The notes beneath the pieces were generated by a model. It was given only the letters and a program-made list of their open reading frames with translations. It did no database searches and had not been told where the DNA came from. Positions 35,395 through 44,408 of a stretch of 64,000 bases of DNA are shown in pieces. Every line of letters begins with the position of its first letter. Position 1 is the first letter of the stretch. A program made the translations under genes and the position numbers. Origin of the DNA: Candidatus Gastranaerophilales bacterium. GTDB taxonomy: Bacteria; Cyanobacteriota; Vampirovibrionia; Gastranaerophilales; Gastranaerophilaceae. The stretch lies in NCBI GenBank assembly GCA_944325155.1, contig CALUYY010000001.1:292415-356414 (forward strand), read 5' to 3'.

Positions 35395-37104
35395 ATGTTA
35401 AGATTTAGAAATCCCGGTACTCAGTTTTCAACACAAGTACAGGTATTGAAACAATTATATAAAAATTTAGGCATTAAATCACCATTTTCACTTAAAGATA
35501 TGGCTATTGTAATTGCAAAAGAACGTTTAATGACCGCATATGGTTATTCTGGAGATGTAGCATTAAGTTTGTGCCAAACAGATAACGAAAGTATGAATTC
35601 AGCACTCATGAATGCAAAAATGTACGCTGAAGTATTTAGAATGTTGGGTTGGGTAACTCCTGCAGGAGATAAGTCGTATCCATTAGTTTTTACATATATA
35701 GGAATTCACATTGCAGAATCTGAACACGATTGTTCAAAACTATACGAACAGTGTGTGCTTGGAATTAACAATCCTACAGAATTGACGGATAGAATGTCCT
35801 ATGATGAAAATGTAAGATTTTTTAAATGTGCTTTAAGAACGTGTATTGATTTGGGCGGTATTATATATAAACACGAACTTTGTATAGGACCAATGAGTGT
35901 AAATGATAATGTTGAAGCTGAATATCAAAACATGATTAAAAATATTGCAAAATTAAGAGGAAACTATCAAAATTTAAGAAATGCTTTTATTAGTTTGGCA
36001 GATAGTTTAGGAATGAAATTGGATCCAGTTGATAATTGCACAAGATTGCCAATTGCTTTATTAAAAACTTGCGAGTATGTAGAATCAGTGAATAATAGCA
36101 GTTTATATAACAAATCACTATCATGCTTGAAAATTACCCCATATGGAATAGATGTGTATAACCATATAAAAACAATGAAGGATCTTAGATTGCAAGAATT
36201 TAATTCTTATAAAAAAGAAATTCAGTTATCTTTAATTAGATTAGGAATATACTCAATGCTCAAAAGAGCAGGTTATGATCTATCCTCAGTAGAAGATATT
36301 ATAAAAGAAGATAATACTAAATGTGCAGACATACTAGAAAGAAAAGAGTTATTATTCTCACCATATCAAACAATCAAACGTAATCTTATTGAAGAAGCTT
36401 TAGGTATTAATATTGGTAATGAAGTTATTTCTGAAGAAAAAATAAACACTTTTTCTAATAATTCAAATATAGAGAAAGCAAATAGAATAAATGCATTAGA
36501 CTTAAATATTCCAACATATATTAATGAGAAAAATTTGAATTCTGAAGAAGATATTGAATTTCTAAAAGAAGTTGAAAAGTTAAAAAGTAAAGGAAAATCT
36601 TCTGCGGATATAATCGATATATTGTTTGAAAAATATAAAACAGCGACAAAAGATAATTTTTATCCGCTAATTTCAACTATTTTTAAGATAATCGATTTTA
36701 AGTGTGAATATTCCAGACCCGGTGATAATGGTGCAAGGTGGGATGCAATCATAATAGACGATAAAAGAAGCATCCCTATTGAGATAAAATCTCCAACAGA
36801 AGAGATGCATTTATCAGTAAAAGCAATAAGACAAGCATTAGAAAATAAAATTATTTTGCTATCACGTAAAACACACATAACAGATAAAACCACAACTTCT
36901 CTTGCGGTTGGTTATTGTTTGCCAAATGATAGAGCGGAAGTAAGTAGTTTAGTTGAAAATATAAAAGAAACTTATGGGTATAAAATCGGAGTACTTGATT
37001 TTAAGTCATTACTCACTATTGCAATAAGTATATTAGTTGACAACAAAGGATTTGACAAAAATAAATTATACGAATTGGAGGGATTGGCTAATGCAAATAT
37101 TTAG
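35395..37104 (+). CDS. Putative restriction endonuclease subunit, PD-(D/E)xK type
   Basis: This is a 569-residue protein. The first 400 residues are helical and unknown to me. The C-terminal domain has a PD-(D/E)xK nuclease core: Asp450 in ARWDAIII and Glu463-Ile-Lys465 in IEIKSP. After it comes LAVGYCLPNDR, a segment that reappears in the next gene (LVVCLQLPNAR). It is immediately followed by that gene and two DNA methyltransferases, so it is most likely the active cutting subunit of a type II system. The target sequence is unknown. Confidence 0.7.
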   Translation: MLRFRNPGTQFSTQVQVLKQLYKNLGIKSPFSLKDMAIVIAKERLMTAYGYSGDVALSLCQTDNESMNSALMNAKMYAEVFRMLGWVTPAGDKSYPLVFTYIGIHIAESEHDCSKLYEQCVLGINNPTELTDRMSYDENVRFFKCALRTCIDLGGIIYKHELCIGPMSVNDNVEAEYQNMIKNIAKLRGNYQNLRNAFISLADSLGMKLDPVDNCTRLPIALLKTCEYVESVNNSSLYNKSLSCLKITPYGIDVYNHIKTMKDLRLQEFNSYKKEIQLSLIRLGIYSMLKRAGYDLSSVEDIIKEDNTKCADILERKELLFSPYQTIKRNLIEEALGINIGNEVISEEKINTFSNNSNIEKANRINALDLNIPTYINEKNLNSEEDIEFLKEVEKLKSKGKSSADIIDILFEKYKTATKDNFYPLISTIFKIIDFKCEYSRPGDNGARWDAIIIDDKRSIPIEIKSPTEEMHLSVKAIRQALENKIILLSRKTHITDKTTTSLAVGYCLPNDRAEVSSLVENIKETYGYKIGVLDFKSLLTIAISILVDNKGFDKNKLYELEGLANANI

Positions 37105-38134
37105 TGAACAAAAAATTCGTAATAAAATTTCAGTTTTAAAACAAATTCCCGTTAATATTGAATATGTACCAAATAAAAAGAGCATTGCGAACTTTAAGGA
37201 TGGAACAAACTGTTCGATATCTTGTTTAAATTGCAAAAATCCTTTATGCATGAAGTATCTAGAATCAGAAATATCCTTTAAAAAAGTTCCAACATTCTCA
37301 TCGGATACAAATAATAATGCATGCCCTGTAAATGCTATAAAATGGAATCCAGAGACAGAAAGTCCTGAAATTGAACAAGATAAATGTATAAAATGTGGAC
37401 TTTGTATAAAAAGATGTCCTGTAGGTGCGATATACTGTGACAGTAGCGTAAAAGTTAATACAGAAAAATCTTTAATGCAAGAAATCGTATTACCTGATGA
37501 CGAAAAAGAACTAACACAAAAAGAACAAATAGAAGAACTGCAAACTATTCCTAAAATTGGAACATTATTTGTTGAAACAGAAGATTTATTAAACGAAATA
37601 TATGAAAAACTTTCTAATATTAGACATGAAGCTCATAATATAATTGTTCGTAATATATTACTAGGTCTTGGCTGTTCTTGTGCAATTCGCAGAATTGGCG
37701 ATGTCTATACAAGAATGGATGCCATATATAAATCCGGTGATAACGGCATTGGCGCAATGGAGATTGAATTCGGTAAAGATACACTGGATGCTTCCAGAGG
37801 AATATTAGACGATATTGCCGTATTAAACACTAGATATAATATATCAAAAGAACAAAATAATCCTTTAGTTGTTTGCTTGCAATTACCAAATGCAAGGCAA
37901 GGATATTGGCAAGTTGTTAAAGATATTAAGATTGTTGAAAATATTAAAATAAATACTATTTCTATTGGAGCACTGCTAATTTTATTATGGAATAACAAAA
38001 TTTTGAATCTTTGCACAAATCCTTTTTATGCCGATTTTGATAATATGAGTATAAAGAAATATGTAGAAGATATTTTAGGACGAAAAATTCAATTAATAGA
38101 CGGCAGTATAGGAATATTTGAACCTATTAAATGA
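37091..38134 (+). CDS. Iron-sulfur, nuclease-like partner subunit of the restriction locus
   Basis: The ATG at 37091 is chosen because GGAGG lies nine bases upstream; it overlaps the previous gene by 14 bases. The 347-residue product has ferredoxin-type cysteines: C41-x3-C45-x2-C48-x4-C53, Cys78-Pro, and C99-x2-C102-x2-C105-x3-C109-Pro. That is enough for two [4Fe-4S] clusters. The C-terminal half copies the nuclease core of its neighbour (TRMDAIY, Asp210; MEIEF, Glu224), but with Glu226 where the catalytic Lys should be. It is probably a structural or specificity partner, or a nicking subunit with altered chemistry. Confidence 0.65.
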   Translation: MQIFSEQKIRNKISVLKQIPVNIEYVPNKKSIANFKDGTNCSISCLNCKNPLCMKYLESEISFKKVPTFSSDTNNNACPVNAIKWNPETESPEIEQDKCIKCGLCIKRCPVGAIYCDSSVKVNTEKSLMQEIVLPDDEKELTQKEQIEELQTIPKIGTLFVETEDLLNEIYEKLSNIRHEAHNIIVRNILLGLGCSCAIRRIGDVYTRMDAIYKSGDNGIGAMEIEFGKDTLDASRGILDDIAVLNTRYNISKEQNNPLVVCLQLPNARQGYWQVVKDIKIVENIKINTISIGALLILLWNNKILNLCTNPFYADFDNMSIKKYVEDILGRKIQLIDGSIGIFEPIK

Positions 38135-38214
38135 TAAGTATTGCATAATTTTGATAAGTGTTGAAAAAACATATATTTAATGGTAGACTTACTCTTACAA
38201 GGGAGTATGGATTT

Positions 38215-39342
38215 ATGATTACAGAAAAATTAGTGAGCACTAAAGAAGCAGCAGAGGTTCTTGGGGTTAGTAATTCTACGATTTATAGAATGATTGAACA
38301 GGGTTTGTTGGAGCCGTCAAAAACACCCGGAGGACAGAGAAGATTTAGCATTTCAGTTTTGGAAGATTTCAAAGAAAATAGTAAATTAATTACAGCTCCT
38401 CAAAATCCATCAAAACTTAAAATTAATAATTATGATATTGAAGAAGAACCAATTCTTAATGAAATAATTGATCCGGAGCAAAGAATACAAAAATGCGTAG
38501 ATAAAAGAAATACACTTAATGATTTGAATGGTTCACAATGGTTACCAGAAACAAAAAGTTTCTTTTATCAAAAGGGGCTTGGCTCAAAACACCCACATGC
38601 ACAGATTGAACGCCAACATCCGGCTCCATACTCTTTTCAAGATGTTGAGCATTTAATTACTTTCTTTACAAAGAAAGGGATGAGCGTATTAGATCCTTTT
38701 GGAGGAGTTGGCTCTACTGCGAAAGCTTGTGAAATAGAAGATAGAATTTGTACCAGTATTGAATTACAAGATAAGTGGCATCAATTAGCAATAGAAAGAT
38801 TGGAAACTGAAGTTGCTGTTGGTTCATCAAAACATCATAAATTCCTTTGCGGAGATTCAAGAGAAATTTTAAAAGAATTCAAAAACTCTTCTTTTGATTT
38901 TATGATAACAAGTCCGCCATATTGGTCAATATTAAATAAAAAAGCGGATTATAAAGTTAAAAAAGAAAGATTAGCAAATAATTTGGCAACAAATTATTCA
39001 AACGATGACAATGATTTAGCAAATATAGATGATTATCAAGCATTCTTGGATATTTTAGTAAATGATGTATTTATGGAATGTGCCAGAGTTCTAAAACCTA
39101 AAAAATATATGTGTCTTGTGGTTTCTGACTTTAGAAATAAATCAGAATTTATAAGTTTTCATAGTGATTTAATTCAAAAATTAAATAAACGCAAAACTTC
39201 AGATGGATATAATGTTTCATTACAGGGAGTAAAAATCCTACTACAAAATCATAAAAGCCTATTGCCGTATGGTTATCCTTTTGCGTATGTTGAAAACATA
39301 CATCATCAGTATGTTCTAATATTCAGAAAGGATAAAAAGTAA
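38215..39342 (+). CDS. DNA methyltransferase with N-terminal MerR/excisionase-type HTH
   Basis: The ATG at 38215 with GGGAG upstream gives a 375-residue protein. Residues 6-55 form an excisionase/MerR-like helix-turn-helix (VSTKEAAEVLGVSNSTIYR). The methyltransferase part shows VLDPFGGVGST (cofactor motif I) before TSPPYWSI (catalytic motif IV). That order and the Ser in SPPYW suggest an N4-cytosine or related amino-methyltransferase. The HTH may let it regulate its own operon, like a controller protein. It shares one base with the next gene (TAATG). Confidence 0.8.
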   Translation: MITEKLVSTKEAAEVLGVSNSTIYRMIEQGLLEPSKTPGGQRRFSISVLEDFKENSKLITAPQNPSKLKINNYDIEEEPILNEIIDPEQRIQKCVDKRNTLNDLNGSQWLPETKSFFYQKGLGSKHPHAQIERQHPAPYSFQDVEHLITFFTKKGMSVLDPFGGVGSTAKACEIEDRICTSIELQDKWHQLAIERLETEVAVGSSKHHKFLCGDSREILKEFKNSSFDFMITSPPYWSILNKKADYKVKKERLANNLATNYSNDDNDLANIDDYQAFLDILVNDVFMECARVLKPKKYMCLVVSDFRNKSEFISFHSDLIQKLNKRKTSDGYNVSLQGVKILLQNHKSLLPYGYPFAYVENIHHQYVLIFRKDKK

Positions 39343-40172
39343 TGAAATTTGATGGTCTAATATGCGGAGATTCAGATCTTTTACTTAAAGAAATGTTAGA
39401 CCAAAACATTTCTGTAGATTTGATTTTGACTGATCCTCCATATAATCTGAATAAAGATTTTGGAAATGATAGTGATAAACTATCACTTGACGAATTTTTG
39501 CTCATTACAAAAAAAAGAATAGATTTATGCAAAAATTTATTAAAAGATGACGGTAGTATAATTTGGTTTGGAATACATCACTATATTGGTTTTATTCAAT
39601 CAATAATGTATGAAGCCGGTTTGAACTATAGACGTATGAATATTTGGTATTATGAAAATGGTTTTTGTAGAACACAAAAAGCTCCATTAACTCAATATGA
39701 GCCATTTTTATGGTTTTCAAAATCAAATAAAAAATGGACTTATAATGTTGATGATGTAAGGATTCCATATAAAAGTACAGATCGTTTGAAAAATCCAATC
39801 TATTATAAAAATTCAAAGGGTGAAAAGGTAAAATGGGAACCTAATCCTTTGGGAGCAATGCGTGGAGATGTATGGGCTTTCCCTACTTTAGCAGGTAAAG
39901 TTTTTAAAGATGAGCGAACAGAACATCCAACCCAAAAGCCTGAATCTCTTATAACCGAGATAATTAAAGCATATTGCCCTAAAAATGACAAAGGTTTTTA
40001 TGAAGGAATAATATTGGATCCTTTCCATGGTTCAGGAACTCTTGGTGTTTGCTGTGAAAAACTTAATTCTCAAGGTCATAAAATAAAATGGATTGGAATA
40101 GAATTAGAAAAGAAATGGTGTGATGTAGCTAAAGATAGGCTGGACAAGATTTTAACTCTTGTGGAATTTTGA
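39342..40172 (+). CDS. DNA methyltransferase, DPPY (beta-class-like)
   Basis: This 276-residue protein has the catalytic motif LILTDPPYNLN near residue 28 and then ILDPFHGSGTLG near the C-terminus. That is the beta-class order, typical of N6-adenine or N4-cytosine methyltransferases. HPTQKPESLITEII is also family-typical. Two methyltransferases beside two nuclease-like genes suggest an asymmetric recognition site, each enzyme protecting one strand. Confidence 0.85.
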   Translation: MKFDGLICGDSDLLLKEMLDQNISVDLILTDPPYNLNKDFGNDSDKLSLDEFLLITKKRIDLCKNLLKDDGSIIWFGIHHYIGFIQSIMYEAGLNYRRMNIWYYENGFCRTQKAPLTQYEPFLWFSKSNKKWTYNVDDVRIPYKSTDRLKNPIYYKNSKGEKVKWEPNPLGAMRGDVWAFPTLAGKVFKDERTEHPTQKPESLITEIIKAYCPKNDKGFYEGIILDPFHGSGTLGVCCEKLNSQGHKIKWIGIELEKKWCDVAKDRLDKILTLVEF

Positions 40173-40182
40173 GGATATTGTT

Positions 40183-42063
40183 GTGCATATATCAAAAATA
40201 GAAATTAAAAATTATAGAAATTTTAAAGATGTATCATTCTCAACAAACTCAAAAATGGTTATTATTGGAGAAAATAAATCCGGTAAAACTAATTTAATAC
40301 AAGCAATTAGATTGGTTTTGGATGACAGTTTACCAGATAGCAAAAGATACTTAGAAAAGAATGATTTTAATTTTGATATAAATAATCCTATTGAAAATGG
40401 AGAAGAAATAACAATAAGTATTGAATTTTCTGATTTTTCAGATGACAAAGAATTATTATCTATTTTTTGTGATTATTTAATAGCCAAAGATATAGCTAAA
40501 ATAACTTATAAGTACACTCCGAAATCTGAAATTGTAGAAAAAAAGAAAAAAATAGGAGAAAAATTAAGTATTAATGATTATATGTATTATTTTTATGGAG
40601 GAAATAATACACTAAATGTAATATATAAAAATGAATTTTTAAGTATATTAAGAATGAGAACACTTGATGCAATAAGAGATGTTGAGAATGATATGGAATT
40701 ATGGTCGAAATCACCATTAAAAAGCCTTCTAACAAACGATAAAATTATTAATCAGGAACAATTAAACGAGCAATTAGAAAAAATCCAAAATGAAATCTCA
40801 GATACGACAAATTCATTCAAACATTCAGACATAATAAAATTATTACAAGAAAATATTGATAAATACCTAAAAGATGTAGCAGGAGTATCTACTATAAAAA
40901 CCAATATAAATCTGGAAGGCAATACCGACGCAAATAATATTCTTAAAATAATAAAAATTTTTTCAGGAAATAATGAACATTCTATACATAGCTTATCCCA
41001 AGAGAGTTTAGGTTTAAATAATTTACTCTACTATTCATTATTTATGTTAGCTGAAAAACCATTTAAGTCCATTGTAGCTATCGAAGAGCCAGAAGCACAT
41101 TTACATCCTCATTTGCAAAGAATGGTATTTAAGAATTCTATGGAGAATCACCCATTAATTTTGACTACTCATTCTCAAAATCTGGTTAATACGATTTCTG
41201 ATATCAGAGATATTGTTATTCTAAATAATTATGCTAACACTACAAAAATTAGTTCTTTGGCAAATTTAAATATGACTGATATTGAACTTAAAAATATACA
41301 GAGATACTTAGACGTAAATAGAAGCGAAATACTATTTGCAAAAGGTGTTATATTGGTCGAAGGCATTGCAGAGGAATATCTAATGCCACAATTTGCTAAA
41401 AAGTTATTTGGACAAGATTTGGATCAAATGGGTATATCTGTATGTTCTGTAAATGGAACTCATTTTGAAGATTTTGTTAAATTGCTAAATTATATACATA
41501 TACCATTTGTGGTAGTTACTGATGGAGACAACAATGCTTCTACAAAAGATTTTAATGGACAAAGTTTTCTATATTCTGATGGTATTGTTCGTGGTTTATA
41601 TTTAATCAATGAAACCAATAGTGATTTTATTGAAAATATTATTACTAAATATATTTCTTTTATACCTGATTTAAAAGTAAGTAATGGCAGTATTACTGCA
41701 AATAAAGATTTAAGAAGGAAAGGAATAAAATTATTACAGAAATACAAATTAGATTTATTCAATCGTATACTAAAAAATAATGGAATATTTTTAAATGAAA
41801 CAACATTAGAAATAGAATTATTAAAAAATGGATATATTCAGCATTTTAAAAATATATTCAGTCGATATTTTTCAGAAAACAAATGTAATTTAATTAAGGA
41901 AGAACTAGATAATCAAATAGCTCCTGATAAACTAATAGGATATATTGAAGAAATTGGTAAAGGTCGTTTTGCTCAGGAATTGTCAATATCTATGTTAGAT
42001 ACTGACACAATTCCTAATTATATAAAAGAAGCATTATCAAAAATAAGAGATAAAGTAATATAA
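40183..42063 (+). CDS. gajA: GajA-like OLD-family ATPase/TOPRIM nuclease (Gabija)
   Basis: The GTG at 40183 is preferred: GAGGA lies about eight bases upstream and gives the family start VHISKIEIKNYRNF. The roughly 626-residue protein has Walker A IIGENKSGKTN, the signature-like LSQESLG, Walker B VAIEEPEAHLHPH, and a C-terminal TOPRIM domain with ILVEGIAEEYL (Glu) and VVTDGDNNAS (Asp). In Gabija, GajA cuts phage DNA when nucleotide levels fall. It shares a base with gajB. Confidence 0.87.
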   Translation: MHISKIEIKNYRNFKDVSFSTNSKMVIIGENKSGKTNLIQAIRLVLDDSLPDSKRYLEKNDFNFDINNPIENGEEITISIEFSDFSDDKELLSIFCDYLIAKDIAKITYKYTPKSEIVEKKKKIGEKLSINDYMYYFYGGNNTLNVIYKNEFLSILRMRTLDAIRDVENDMELWSKSPLKSLLTNDKIINQEQLNEQLEKIQNEISDTTNSFKHSDIIKLLQENIDKYLKDVAGVSTIKTNINLEGNTDANNILKIIKIFSGNNEHSIHSLSQESLGLNNLLYYSLFMLAEKPFKSIVAIEEPEAHLHPHLQRMVFKNSMENHPLILTTHSQNLVNTISDIRDIVILNNYANTTKISSLANLNMTDIELKNIQRYLDVNRSEILFAKGVILVEGIAEEYLMPQFAKKLFGQDLDQMGISVCSVNGTHFEDFVKLLNYIHIPFVVVTDGDNNASTKDFNGQSFLYSDGIVRGLYLINETNSDFIENIITKYISFIPDLKVSNGSITANKDLRRKGIKLLQKYKLDLFNRILKNNGIFLNETTLEIELLKNGYIQHFKNIFSRYFSENKCNLIKEELDNQIAPDKLIGYIEEIGKGRFAQELSISMLDTDTIPNYIKEALSKIRDKVI

Positions 42064-43847
42064 TGGCAACAGAATTTTATAATAAATGTATAGAGGAGTG
42101 TTATTCAGATCAAGAACAAATAAAAGTTCTTGAATCTGGTACTCATACTATTATAAAAGCTGGTCCCGGCTCGGGTAAAACAAGGGTATTAACATTAAAA
42201 GCAGCAAAATTATTATTTGAAAATGTAGAAAAGCCAAGAGGTGTGGCTTGTATTACATATACAAACAAGGCTACCCAAGAACTTAAAAATAGATTGAATT
42301 TATACGGTATAGAATATCGTAAAAATTTATTTATAGATACCATTCATAAATTTTGTATAAATAACATTTTACTACCTTTTTCGGACTTATATAGTAATAA
42401 ATGTGATATACAAAAATGCAAAATAGTTAAAAATTTAACAAGATACTATAATGAATTTTTTGATTACTTTTCAATTACTGACAAAAGTACCAAAGATAGT
42501 TATAAAAAATTTTTCAAAGAATACAAATATAAACAATACAAAAACCAAGAAAAAGCTAAACAAGCATATGAATATTACTCAAATATTTTTTTTAGCAACA
42601 ATTGTTTAAATTTTGATTTAGTTTTAGACATAGCAAACGAAATAATAAAAGATGATTATGTATGTAAATGTATAGAAGCAAAATATCCGTACATATTGAT
42701 AGATGAATATCAAGACTCCTCTATTGCTATGCATACACTATTTAAAACGTTGATTGATAAAACAAATATTATTTTCTATATAGTAGGAGATCCTGATCAA
42801 GCTATTTATGGATTTACAGCATCATCGCCTGAATATTATAATGAATTATATGAATCGGAAATATTTCAAAAGATAGAGTTCCATAAAAATTATAGAACAC
42901 AAAATAATATTTTTACTGTAGTAAAAAATTTTCTAACTAATACACAACAAATAGCAGCTGTTAATACAAGCACAAGTTGCTATTATAAAAAATGCAGTAA
43001 TTTAAAAGAACAAATTGAATACATAATATCCAATATTCTTCCTAAATTAGATGATAAAGGGATTAAAAGAAGAGATGTTTGTATTTTATATAGAGATTTT
43101 CACAGTGAAAATCCAATAATTGAAATATTAAATGAAAATAATGTTAATTTTGTTGATAGTAATAAAGTATACGTAGATAAAGATTTTAATGATTCTGATT
43201 TGGTAACTTTTATTGAAGATATTGTTCTATGGTCATTAGGAAAAAGTAAACAAGATAAAGAATTAACTTTTAAACAATTATATGCTGATTATATAAGAAT
43301 TTTTCATAAAAAGAAAATTCTGTCTTTTGATGATAGAAAGGAATTAAAAGTTAATTTATATAAAACTTTGACAGATTATTCCTTTGACGAGAATATAATG
43401 TTTTTAGATTTTATAACATATATTAATACCCAATTAAATATCGAAAAATTGTTAGAAGATAATAATCCAGATGAACTAGAGGTATTAAAAAGTATAGTTA
43501 GTAAAACTACAGAATATACAATTATACAATTTGCAGAATATATTGAATCTGAAAATTCTATTCGACTTTTATCAGCTCATAGTTCAAAAGGGTTAGAATA
43601 CAAGGTTGTTATAATTCCTGATTTAGAAGATGGGCGATATCCTAGCTGGTGGATAAGTTCAGATAATAAAAATGAATTAGACGAAGAAAGGCGACTCTTA
43701 TTTGTTGCAACAACTAGAGCAAAAGATTATTTATTTATATTATATAGTGGTTTCTATATTTCTAATGATCGAAAATGGGAAAAAGGTCCATCAAGATATT
43801 TCAATGAAATAAAATCTATGTTTGCTGATGCAGATAATTTTACCTAA
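42063..43847 (+). CDS. gajB: GajB-like UvrD/PcrA-family helicase (Gabija)
   Basis: This 594-residue SF1A helicase has motif I KAGPGSGKTRVLTLKA, motif II ILIDEYQDSS, motif III GDPDQAIYGF, motif V LLSAHSSKGLEYKVVIIP and motif VI LLFVATTRAKDYL. Overlap with the OLD nuclease gene (TAATG) is the hallmark of the two-gene Gabija system, where GajB senses DNA ends and boosts GajA. It is the last cargo gene before the right end. Confidence 0.87.
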   Translation: MATEFYNKCIEECYSDQEQIKVLESGTHTIIKAGPGSGKTRVLTLKAAKLLFENVEKPRGVACITYTNKATQELKNRLNLYGIEYRKNLFIDTIHKFCINNILLPFSDLYSNKCDIQKCKIVKNLTRYYNEFFDYFSITDKSTKDSYKKFFKEYKYKQYKNQEKAKQAYEYYSNIFFSNNCLNFDLVLDIANEIIKDDYVCKCIEAKYPYILIDEYQDSSIAMHTLFKTLIDKTNIIFYIVGDPDQAIYGFTASSPEYYNELYESEIFQKIEFHKNYRTQNNIFTVVKNFLTNTQQIAAVNTSTSCYYKKCSNLKEQIEYIISNILPKLDDKGIKRRDVCILYRDFHSENPIIEILNENNVNFVDSNKVYVDKDFNDSDLVTFIEDIVLWSLGKSKQDKELTFKQLYADYIRIFHKKKILSFDDRKELKVNLYKTLTDYSFDENIMFLDFITYINTQLNIEKLLEDNNPDELEVLKSIVSKTTEYTIIQFAEYIESENSIRLLSAHSSKGLEYKVVIIPDLEDGRYPSWWISSDNKNELDEERRLLFVATTRAKDYLFILYSGFYISNDRKWEKGPSRYFNEIKSMFADADNFT

Positions 43848-43857
43848 ATTTTTTTAT

Positions 43858-43878
43858 TTTTCTGGGAATTTGTGTTAC
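43858..43878 (-). repeat. Right inverted end repeat of the Mu-like element
   Basis: Read on the minus strand this is GTAACACAAATTCCCAGAAAA, the partner of the left copy at 26287. It starts 11 bases after the gajB stop. A 12-base palindrome TGTTAATTAACA (43895-43906) follows and may mark or flank the actual terminus. Confidence 0.6.
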
Positions 43879-43907
43879 TTTTTCTGCTTTCTCATGTTAA
43901 TTAACAA

Positions 43908-43935
43908 TAAAAAAGCCTCTCAATACGAGAGGCTT
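43908..43935 (-). terminator. Terminator of the initiator tRNA gene
   Basis: A 9-bp stem AAGCCTCTC/GAGAGGCTT with loop AATAC (43913-43935) is followed, on the minus strand, by a T-run. It ends the tRNA transcript and lies just outside the mobile element. Confidence 0.8.
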
Positions 43936-43945
43936 AATTCTAAAA

Positions 43946-44022
<77 letters not shown>

Positions 44023-44093
44023 ATAAATTCAACGGTTGATAACTCTACCAACAATTTTATTATTAAACGCTGAAAAAGAAAAATCAAGTGGCA

Positions 44094-44315
44094 CTACCTG
44101 TGTATATTATATAATTTATCCAAAGAGGCACCCAGTTCATAACATAACTTAATTACAACAAGAATTGTAGGATTTGCCTTTCTGTTTTCAATCATGTTTA
44201 AGTATTTTGTCGAAATTCCCGCACGCTCGGCAAGTTCATCCTGCGAAATTCTTTTTTGCAATCTTAAAATTCTTAAATTATCCGAAATACTGTCTAAAAT
44301 CTCTTTGTCGTCCAT
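44094..44315 (-). CDS. XRE-family helix-turn-helix regulator
   Basis: This 73-residue protein is a single HTH_3 domain: RLQKRISQDELAERAGISTK and MIENRKANPTILVVIKLCYELG. It has no effector domain, so it is probably a small dimeric repressor. It lies between tRNA-fMet and the divergent prepilin gene, 93 bases upstream of the latter, and could control it. Confidence 0.85.
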   Translation of the reverse strand: MDDKEILDSISDNLRILRLQKRISQDELAERAGISTKYLNMIENRKANPTILVVIKLCYELGASLDKLYNIHR

Positions 44316-44408
44316 GATATTATTTTATGGAACTTGACAATTTAATAATATCCACTAAAATTCATGTTTTGAACTATATTTCATTATTTAGAACAATATT
44401 AGGATTAT

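Noticed and set aside
26148..43906. Complete Mu-like prophage
   Set aside because: No head, portal, tail, large terminase or lysis gene is present between the transposition operon and the right end.
43895..43906. TGTTAATTAACA palindrome as the exact right terminus
   Set aside because: No matching 5-base target duplication could be found at any plausible left end, so the terminus is not claimed.
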